A DNA stretch of 39,691 bases from Akkermansiaceae bacterium (GTDB lineage Bacteria > Verrucomicrobiota > Verrucomicrobiia > Verrucomicrobiales > Akkermansiaceae): NCBI GenBank assembly GCA_903919975.1, contig CAIXKE010000087.1, positions 1-39,691 on the forward strand, written 5' to 3'. A model generated the notes under the pieces. It saw nothing but the letters and a program-made list of their open reading frames with translations. It had not been told where the DNA came from and made no database searches. Shown here one piece after another: positions 33,900-39,691 of the stretch. The first letter of the stretch is position 1. The number at the start of each line of letters is the position of its first letter. The translations under genes and the position numbers were made by a program.

Positions 33900-34106
33900 G
33901 GCTGGTGCTGTTTTGGTTTAAGCACCTTCAGTATCCGGTCTTGGACGGACGCCCACAACCCCGGGGAGGTCGGCGCGCTGCCGCACTGGCAGCCGATCCC
34001 TTTGCTGTGTAGCGAGCAGGCTTTTACAGACGAATCTTTACACTATCGCTTTTTTTCATGGGCTGCGACGGATACAGGTCGCTGGAGGCGGTTTCGAGGG
34101 GATTCG
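33900..34106. other. Spacer between the transposase remnant and rbfA
   Basis: No gene is seen. A small hairpin (CTGCC-GCACT-GGCAG near 33981-33995) is present. No clear terminator with a T-run follows rbfA. Confidence 0.45.
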
Positions 34107-34466
34107 TTAATCGTTGTCCTCTTCGGGAGCTTTGGGGAGCTTGTCGACTTCTTCGAGCAGGTTTACGATTCCGACGCCGCGGGCGGCGGAGTTGTCGCTA
34201 AAGAAACGCAGCACGGGTGTTGATTTGAGCACCACGCGTTTCATGATTTTGCTTTGGATCGCGCCGTGATCGCGGTTGAGTTTGTCGATGACCGGTCGGG
34301 CGTCGCCGCCAAGGATGCTGGTCCAGACTTTCCCTTCCTTGAGGTCTTGGGTGACTTCCACTTCGTTGACAGTCACGAGTTTGCCATGCCATTCGTAATC
34401 TTTTTGAATGACGTTGCCGATTTCACGGCGGAGCAGTTCGTTAACGCGATCGAGGCGGCGGGACAT
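34107..34466 (-). CDS. rbfA: Ribosome-binding factor A
   Basis: A 119-residue KH-fold protein that binds the 30S subunit during 16S rRNA maturation. It has the family start RLDRVNELLRREIGNVI, the strand VTVNEVEVTQDLKEGKVW, and LKSTPVLRFFSDNS near the C-terminus, plus an acidic tail. It follows infB on the same strand after 97 bp that hold a repeat-built hairpin. The nusA-infB-rbfA order is the canonical one. Confidence 0.94.
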   Translation of the reverse strand: MSRRLDRVNELLRREIGNVIQKDYEWHGKLVTVNEVEVTQDLKEGKVWTSILGGDARPVIDKLNRDHGAIQSKIMKRVVLKSTPVLRFFSDNSAARGVGIVNLLEEVDKLPKAPEEDND

Positions 34467-34474
34467 GGTGGGGT

Positions 34475-34559
34475 AAAAGCTGAAATGCTGAAATGCTGAA
34501 ATTGAAGATATGCTAAACTCTGAATTTCAGCTTTTCAGCATTTCAGAGTTTCAGCTTTT
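34475..34559. repeat. Repeat-built inverted repeat between infB and rbfA
   Basis: The left arm is AAAAGCTGAAAT followed by further GCTGAAAT units (34475-34503). The right arm (34523-34559) is made of the complementary ATTTCAGC words and ends GCTTTT. The arms differ by one inserted unit, so several registers of pairing are possible. It fills nearly the whole infB-rbfA spacer. Confidence 0.85.
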
Positions 34560-34563
34560 ACCA

Positions 34564-36714
34564 TCAGAGCGTCTGCGGGACTTTTTCGAGTTTGTAGCAC
34601 TCGATGATGTCGCCTTCCTGGTATTCGTTGAACTCGCCGAGGCGGATGCCGCATTCGAAGTTGGTGCGGACCTCTTCGACTTCATCCTTGAAGCGCCTGA
34701 GGGTGGACATGCGGCCATCGAATACTGGAATTCCACCGCGGATGACGCGGGCGTGGGCTTTGCGGTGGACACGGCCGTCGGTGACGAAGCTTCCGGCGAC
34801 GCGACCACGGTTGAGTTTGAAGATCTGGCGGACTTCGGCATGGCCGATGACGGACTCACGGGTGAGCGGTTCCAGTAGGCCGAGCATCGCTTCGCGGACT
34901 TGGTCGATGAGTTCGTAAACGACCGAGTAGAGTTTGATTTCGACGTTGGCAGCTTTGGCGGATTTGACGGCCTTGGCTTCGACTTTGACGTTGAATCCGA
35001 GGATGATGGCGTCGGTGGAGGCTGCGTAGGCGATATCAGACTCGGTGATCGGACCGGCAGCGGCGGTGATGAACGAGCAATCGACTTTTTCCGACTCGAT
35101 GGCGAGCACGGCTTTTTTGATGGCCTCGACCGAGCCTTGGACGTCGCACTTGAGGATGAGCTTGAGCTGGGCCTTGCCGGCACCGTCGCGGACCATCGAG
35201 TAGAGGTCCTGCATGCGGTTCCGGTGTTGCGGTTTGAGGCGGGTCAGTCGTTGTTTTTCCTGACGCTCGGTGGCGAGGGTTTTCGCCTCGCGCTCGGTTT
35301 TCATCTGGGTGAGGTGGTCGCCGACGTTGGGGAGTTCTTCAAAGCCGATGACTTCCACGGGCATGCCGGGGTGGGCGGATTTGATGGCGACGCCGCGGTC
35401 GTTGATGAGCGAGCGGACTTTGCCGGCGAAGGGGCCGCAGATGAATGGGGTGCCGACTTTGAGAGTGCCGGATTCCACGATGACGGTGGCGGTGGTGCCG
35501 CGACCGGGGACGACGCGGGCTTCGATAACGGAGGCGCGGGTGGTGGCTTTCGGGTTGGCCTTGAGTTCGAGCACCTCGGCTTGCAGGGCGATGAGTTCCA
35601 GCAGGGTTTCCATCCCTTGACCGGTGACGGCGGAAACTTCGGCAAATTCCGTATCGCCGCCGAAGTCGGTGGTTTGGAGGCCATGTTCGGCGAGTTGGGA
35701 TTTCACGCGGTCCACGTTCGCGGACGGCAGGTCGCACTTGTTGATGGCGACGATGATGGTCTTTTTCGCTTTTTTGGCGTGTTTGATCGCCTCGATCGTT
35801 TGCGGCATGATGCCGTCATTGGCGGCGACGACGAGCACGACGATGTCGGTGATGTCAGCGCCGCGGGCGCGCATGTCGGAGAAAATCGCGTGGCCCGGGG
35901 TGTCGAGGAAAGTGATTTCCTGATCACCATGCATGACCTGATAGGCGCCGATGTGTTGGGTGATTCCGCCTGCTTCGCCGGCGGTGACTTTCGACTTGCG
36001 GAAGAAGTCGAGAATCGAGGTTTTGCCATGGTCCACGTGGCCCATGATCGTGACGATGGGTGGGCGGGTGGTGAGGAGATTTTCGGGTTCCTTGACAGGG
36101 GCTTCCGGTTCCTTGATGACGGACTCGACTTTGTGGAAGCCCTTGTCCTTGTCGCGTTTTTCGCGTTCGAAGGTGAAGCCGTGTATTTCACAGACTTTGG
36201 CGGCGATTTCCGGTTCGAGAGGTTGGTTGGGGGCGGGGAAAACGCCGAGTTTGATCAAATCCGCCATGACGTTGAACGGCTTCAGCCCAAGACGGGCGGC
36301 CAGTTCGGGGACAAGGATCGGCGGTTTGATGACGATGAGCTTGGGATCGTCCGGCGGTTCTTCATCGGTGGAATCAGCTGCGGCGATCGCGGCCGGGGCA
36401 GCGGGTGCCGGCCGAATGGGTTCCGGGGCGACCACCAGATTGGGATCGTCTTGATCGAGGATCTTGGAAATCGATCCGAGGACGGTGCCTGGAGTCAGTT
36501 TGGTTTTACGGACTTTCGGTTTCTTTTCCTCGGAGAAGAGATCGAGAGCCTCGCTTTTGGCTTTATCGAGCTTGCTGGGGGCGGCGGGAATGACTTCGGC
36601 ATCCTTGCGCTGGCGCTCACGGCGTGAAGGTTTCTTGGTCGTATCGAGTAGATCGAGAACCTTTTCTTTTTTGGGTGAGCTATCGCTTTTTTCGGGCATC
36701 CGTGGTGTCTGCAA
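34564..36714 (-). CDS. infB: Translation initiation factor IF-2
   Basis: A 716-residue GTPase that places initiator tRNA on the ribosome. A charged N-terminal region (1-125) is followed by the IF2-N module ([19 protein letters not shown], 135-153). The G domain has G1 GHVDHGKT (225-232), G2 [11 protein letters not shown]3 DTPGH (271-275) and G4 NKCD. The C-terminal beta barrels and IF2 C-domains end at [17 protein letters not shown]. The N-terminal region is shorter than in E. coli. The start may be 36714 or 36699 (MPEKSDSS). It lies 26 bp after nusA. Confidence 0.97.
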   Translation of the reverse strand: MQTPRMPEKSDSSPKKEKVLDLLDTTKKPSRRERQRKDAEVIPAAPSKLDKAKSEALDLFSEEKKPKVRKTKLTPGTVLGSISKILDQDDPNLVVAPEPIRPAPAAPAAIAAADSTDEEPPDDPKLIVIKPPILVPELAARLGLKPFNVMADLIKLGVFPAPNQPLEPEIAAKVCEIHGFTFEREKRDKDKGFHKVESVIKEPEAPVKEPENLLTTRPPIVTIMGHVDHGKTSILDFFRKSKVTAGEAGGITQHIGAYQVMHGDQEITFLDTPGHAIFSDMRARGADITDIVVLVVAANDGIMPQTIEAIKHAKKAKKTIIVAINKCDLPSANVDRVKSQLAEHGLQTTDFGGDTEFAEVSAVTGQGMETLLELIALQAEVLELKANPKATTRASVIEARVVPGRGTTATVIVESGTLKVGTPFICGPFAGKVRSLINDRGVAIKSAHPGMPVEVIGFEELPNVGDHLTQMKTEREAKTLATERQEKQRLTRLKPQHRNRMQDLYSMVRDGAGKAQLKLILKCDVQGSVEAIKKAVLAIESEKVDCSFITAAAGPITESDIAYAASTDAIILGFNVKVEAKAVKSAKAANVEIKLYSVVYELIDQVREAMLGLLEPLTRESVIGHAEVRQIFKLNRGRVAGSFVTDGRVHRKAHARVIRGGIPVFDGRMSTLRRFKDEVEEVRTNFECGIRLGEFNEYQEGDIIECYKLEKVPQTL

Positions 36715-36740
36715 AGTTCGTGGAGCGGGGAGTGGGAGAA

Positions 36741-38027
36741 TTAGGCGTTGGAAACGGTGGATTCGCCAGCGCTGACGATGTCCTTGGCGCGGGCCAGGAT
36801 CGGCTCGGCTTCGTCGAGAGGAATTTCGAGGATTTCGGCGATGTCTTCGGCAGACATGCCGATGATGTATTCCGGAGCGATGCCGCCAGCGACGGTGAGT
36901 TTGCCGGCGAGTTCGTCGGTGATGCCGAGTTGTTCGCCGAGCGTGTGGGCGGCTCCGCCGATTTTTTCCTTAAATTGTTCTTCCTTGGATTCGTCGCGGC
37001 GGACTTGGACGTCCCAGCCCATGAGGCGTGAGGACAGGCGGGCGTTTTGGCCCTTGCGGCCGATGGCCTTGCTGAGGTCTTCCTCATCGACGGTGACGAG
37101 GACCACTTTGTTTGCCGCATCGACGGTGATGGAGCGGAGTTCGGCGGGTTTGAGGGCCTCGCGGACGAATTCGGTGGGGTCTTCACTCCAGCGGATGATA
37201 TCGACTTTTTCGTTGTTGAGTTCGCGGACGATGTTTTTGACTCGAGCGCCGCGCATGCCGACGCAGGCGCCGACGGGATCGACTTTCGGGTCCATGCTCC
37301 AGACGGCGACTTTGGTGCGGAAACCGGCCTCGCGGGCGATGCCGCGGATTTCCACGGTGTGGTCGGAGATTTCATTGACCTCGGCCTCGAACAAGCGGCG
37401 GACGAAATTCGGGTGGCTGCGGGAGAGGATGATTTCGGGGCCGCGGCCTTCGTTTTCGACGGCGAGCACGTAGCAACGGATGCGATCGCCGATGTTGTAG
37501 TCCTCCCCCTGGACGCGTTCGCGGTTGGGCATGATGCCTTCAAATTTTCCGAGGTCGATCATCACGTCGTTGCGCTCGAAGCGGCGGACGGTTCCGGAAA
37601 CGATGTCGCCGGCGCGGTCTTTGAATTCCTCGTAGATCATTTCCTTCTCCGCTTGGCGGAGGCGCTGCATCATGGTCTGCTTGGCGGTCTGGACGGCGAT
37701 GCGGCCGAAGTCTTTGGGGGTGACGTTGAATTCCTGGGTATCGCCGGGTTGGGCGGCAGGGTTCTTTTTGACGGCCGTGGAGAGCGGCACTTGGTTGAAC
37801 TTATCCTTGTAATCCTCATCCGCGACTACGTTGAGTGAGGCGAAAATCCGGGTTTCTCCTTTGCGGGTATCGACATCGGCACGCATGGTTTCGATGGCGT
37901 CAGCACCTGGAACCATTTTGCGGTATGCGGAAATGAAGGCGAATTCGAGCGCGGCAATTACCTTGTCACGGTCAATGCCTTTTTCCTTTTCGTAATACTC
38001 GATGAGGGCGACGATATCGTTGGTCAT
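36741..38027 (-). CDS. nusA: Transcription termination/antitermination factor NusA
   Basis: A 428-residue RNA polymerase-binding factor. The N-terminal domain (MTNDIVALIEYYEKEKGIDR, FAFISAYRKM) is followed by S1 (GDIVSGTVRRFERNDVMIDLG split over strands) and two KH domains (VGMRGARVKNIVRELNNEK, AIGRKGQNARLSSRLMGW). A C-terminal helix-hairpin-helix-like segment ends the protein (GMSAEDIAEILEIPLDEAEPIL across helices). The ATG at 38027 is chosen; 22 codons upstream to 38093 are not family-like. rimP, normally just upstream, is missing. An insertion sequence begins about 155 bp upstream. Confidence 0.96.
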   Translation of the reverse strand: MTNDIVALIEYYEKEKGIDRDKVIAALEFAFISAYRKMVPGADAIETMRADVDTRKGETRIFASLNVVADEDYKDKFNQVPLSTAVKKNPAAQPGDTQEFNVTPKDFGRIAVQTAKQTMMQRLRQAEKEMIYEEFKDRAGDIVSGTVRRFERNDVMIDLGKFEGIMPNRERVQGEDYNIGDRIRCYVLAVENEGRGPEIILSRSHPNFVRRLFEAEVNEISDHTVEIRGIAREAGFRTKVAVWSMDPKVDPVGACVGMRGARVKNIVRELNNEKVDIIRWSEDPTEFVREALKPAELRSITVDAANKVVLVTVDEEDLSKAIGRKGQNARLSSRLMGWDVQVRRDESKEEQFKEKIGGAAHTLGEQLGITDELAGKLTVAGGIAPEYIIGMSAEDIAEILEIPLDEAEPILARAKDIVSAGESTVSNA

Positions 38028-38070
38028 GGCGAAAATAGATCTGCAATCCGCTGCTGATGTCTGGAGACGC

Positions 38071-38096
38071 AAAAGAGTGGGTGCGAGACCCACTCC
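38071..38096 (-). terminator. Hairpin in the nusA leader, terminator-like
   Basis: GAGTGGGT (38075-38082) and ACCCACTC (38088-38095) form a perfect 8-bp stem with a 5-nt loop. On the minus strand it is followed by four Ts. It could terminate upstream readthrough or attenuate nusA. A related hairpin is at 16551-16569, so it may instead be a dispersed repeat. Confidence 0.45.
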
Positions 38097-38125
38097 TTTC
38101 TTTCGTCAGAAGCCGTGCGGGCGGT

Positions 38126-38154
38126 TATTTAAGGGGGAAGATTTTTTGTTGCAA
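38126..38154 (-). promoter_or_regulatory. Candidate nusA promoter between the IS and the leader hairpin
   Basis: TTGCAA (38149-38154) and TAAATA or TTAAAT (38126-38132) are 16-17 bp apart on the minus strand. The matches to the consensus are modest. It is the best sigma-70-like pair I see in the short space left by the IS. Confidence 0.3.
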
Positions 38155-38185
38155 GTCTAAACTAGGAGTTCGGCGTAGTGTCGCA

Positions 38186-38266
38186 TTGCGCCAAATTAAA
38201 TGACACCGGCGGACCAGCGAGAAAGAAGCTGAAGTAGGTTGTTGCGCCAGAAAGAATGACACCCGG
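38186..38266. repeat. Left end of the IS: two 24-25-bp transposase-type sites
   Basis: The outer site is 38186-38209 and the inner site 38242-38266, starting 56 bp apart. The inner site ends exactly one base before the transposase ATG at 38267. A 77/81 inverted copy is at 22286-22366. Confidence 0.88.
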
Positions 38267-39637
38267 ATGAGAACACTTACGGGGATCATGAGTCAGAAGA
38301 GCAAAATTGAATATTTGGAAAGCTGCCGGGCGCGCTATCCGAGTCGAAACCGCGTCGGCAGAAGCGCGATGATCGACGAGGTCAGCGACACCCTCGGCTG
38401 GGATCGCAAGCACGCCATCAAAGCCCTCAACGGCAAGGTTAGCCTTGGTCAGGGGGCTCAGAAACGAGGATCAAAAGCCACCTATGCCGAGGAGGAGAAG
38501 CGAGTCATCGTCGAGATCTGGAAGCGTAGCGAGCAGCCTTGTGGCAAGCTGCTCAAGCCCACCATCCCGCTGTGGCTCGACAGCTATGAAACGCACCACG
38601 GCAGCCTCACGGAGGAAACCCGCCGCAAGGTTCTGCAATGCAGCTCCCGCCAGCTCGACCGCATCACCGCCCCGCATAAACTCAGCGACGCAGGCCGCCA
38701 TGGACGAAGCACCGGGCGCACCAGCCACCGCCTCAAGAGCACCATCGCCGTGCGTTGCGGCCCATGGGAAGTGGACCGTCCCGGCTGGCTGGAAGTCGAC
38801 ACCGTCTCGCACGGAGGAGGCAGCAGTAGCGGCGAGTTCATGTGGAGCCTGACGCTCACGGACATCCACACCGGCTGGACCGAACTCGCCGGGTTGTGGG
38901 GAAACAGCGGACGAGAAGTCTGCGTCGGCCTGCGCCGGATCGAAGCCCGGCTGCCTTTTGAAATGCTCGGTTTTGATTGCGACAACGGCAGTGAGTTCCT
39001 CAACACCGTTGTCGAAAACCATCTCCTGGGCCAAGGACGCCCGCCCAAGTGGACCCGCTCCCGCGCCTACAAAAAGAACGACCAGGCCCACGTAGAGCAG
39101 AAGAACTTCACCCACGTCCGGCAATTGTTAGGATACGGCCGTTTCGACGAACTCCAGCTCGTCGAAATGGTCAACGACCTCTACGAAAATGCTTGGCTTC
39201 CCATGCGCAACATCTTCACGCCTGCCATGAAACTCATCGAAAAGAAACGCGTGGGCAGCAAAGTTAGAAAGACCTACGACAGCCCGCAAACGCCATGTGA
39301 CCGCATGCTGGCCTGCGAGCATGTCAGTGAAGAAACCAAACAGAAATTGCGGGCCAAGCGGGCGGAGATTGATCCTCTGGCCCTCTCCGATCTCATCGAA
39401 AGCAAGCTACAGGCCATCCAGCAAATTGTTGAGGAGATCGAAGAGCGCCGCGCCGAAGAAAGATGGCGAGCGGGCGAGACGGCGAGAGCCATCTCCCCGG
39501 CGGCGACCGCTGGCGGGGGCTGCGCTACGGCTCTGGTCGCTATCGCTCCCGACGCCTTCACTCCGCCCCCGCCAGCGGAAGTTCTCGCCAAATCCACAAC
39601 TAAAAGCCATAAAACCAACCAAGTCCGGGTGTCATGA
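38267..39637 (+). CDS. DDE/integrase-core transposase
   Basis: A 456-residue transposase. The N-terminal part has an HTH-like segment (SRNRVGRSAMIDEVSDTLGW, then DRKHAIKAL). The rve-type catalytic core has Asp178 (LEVDTVSHGG), Asp239 (GFDCDNGSEF) and Glu277 (QAHVEQKNFTHVR), a D-D-E triad with 37 residues between the last two. The C-terminus has a charged helix (about 385-405) and a Pro/Ala-rich tail. The start may be 38267, directly after the inner end site, or 38288 (MSQKSKIEYLE). The last codons run into the right inner site. All catalytic residues are intact, so it may be active. Confidence 0.92.
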   Translation: MRTLTGIMSQKSKIEYLESCRARYPSRNRVGRSAMIDEVSDTLGWDRKHAIKALNGKVSLGQGAQKRGSKATYAEEEKRVIVEIWKRSEQPCGKLLKPTIPLWLDSYETHHGSLTEETRRKVLQCSSRQLDRITAPHKLSDAGRHGRSTGRTSHRLKSTIAVRCGPWEVDRPGWLEVDTVSHGGGSSSGEFMWSLTLTDIHTGWTELAGLWGNSGREVCVGLRRIEARLPFEMLGFDCDNGSEFLNTVVENHLLGQGRPPKWTRSRAYKKNDQAHVEQKNFTHVRQLLGYGRFDELQLVEMVNDLYENAWLPMRNIFTPAMKLIEKKRVGSKVRKTYDSPQTPCDRMLACEHVSEETKQKLRAKRAEIDPLALSDLIESKLQAIQQIVEEIEERRAEERWRAGETARAISPAATAGGGCATALVAIAPDAFTPPPPAEVLAKSTTKSHKTNQVRVS

Positions 39638-39687
39638 ATCATGGCGCAACGACCTTAACCCTCCGGTGTCATCTTTCATTGGCGCAA
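39625..39687. repeat. Right end of the IS: two 25-bp transposase-type sites
   Basis: CCGG(G)TGTCAT-N-TGGCGCAA units lie at 39625-39649 and 39663-39687, starting 38 bp apart. They are inverted relative to the left end. The spacing between units differs from the left end (56 bp). Confidence 0.87.
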
Positions 39688-39691
39688 CACG

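Larger units (their letters stand above)
38182..39691 (+). mobile_element. Insertion sequence with DDE transposase and two-site ends
   Basis: The element of about 1.5 kb is bounded by inverted sites TTGCGCCA-N5-6-ATGACACC-(C)GG. The left end has them at 38186-38209 and 38242-38266. The right end has them, inverted, at 39625-39649 and 39663-39687. One transposase gene fills the interior. The exact left tip (38182-38186) and the target duplication cannot be fixed because only four bases remain after the right end. The family is not assigned. Confidence 0.85.

Noticed and set aside
34900..36627. Plus-strand open frame of 575 codons
   Set aside because: It is antisense to infB, with the same low-complexity composition and no recognisable motif.

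Overview
The window is about 39.7 kb of GC-rich bacterial chromosome. The gene set points to the Verrucomicrobiota, but this is inferred from content and not from any marker phylogeny. The supporting content is an exosortase with an EpsI-type partner, a bactofilin, a class II xylose isomerase with a divergent XylR, a remnant of a DUF1080 sugar hydrolase, weak or absent Shine-Dalgarno sequences, and word-like intergenic repeats. Most of the window is ordinary housekeeping sequence. The accessory material lies at the two ends and in the gaps.

Left end (1-4884). A minus-strand operon encodes a long type I DNA methyltransferase subunit (HsdM), a collapsed remnant of a DUF1016 nuclease, and a DUF1016/YhcG-type PDDEXK nuclease cut by the window edge. 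Both DUF1016 reading frames carry short DNA palindromes, all in the same codon phase, in their linkers. Upstream is a plus-strand gene of about 188 codons broken by a 10-bp tandem duplication. The block ends at the 3' end of ssrA (tmRNA), a common island integration site.

Middle (4965-27865). This part holds a beta-carbonic anhydrase, the helicase HrpA, a Vsr endonuclease pseudogene with an amber codon, a 14-copy 8-bp tandem array, a DEAD-box helicase, a cation diffusion facilitator, a bactofilin and the divergent xylA/xylR pair. It continues with the translation/replication cluster prs-rplY-pth-rpsF-ssb, the exosortase/EpsI pair, an isolated 81-bp transposon end, an RluD-type pseudouridine synthase, an aldo/keto-reductase-like protein lacking two tetrad residues, hflK-hflC, and a 3-hydroxyisobutyrate-dehydrogenase-like oxidoreductase.

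Right part (27957-39691). A complete branched-chain amino acid ABC transporter operon (livKHMGF) is followed by a convergent TerC-family gene, a frameshifted IS256-type remnant and the nusA-infB-rbfA cluster. An insertion sequence lies directly upstream of nusA. It has a DDE transposase and two transposase-type sites at each end, and the isolated end 16 kb away belongs to it.

The observations most worth following are the phase-locked palindromic modules in the DUF1016 genes, the 10-bp duplication that splits the gene beside ssrA, the nine-G tract inside the exosortase gene, a 46-bp dispersed repeat in three indel-free copies, and the IS end architecture with its solo end.
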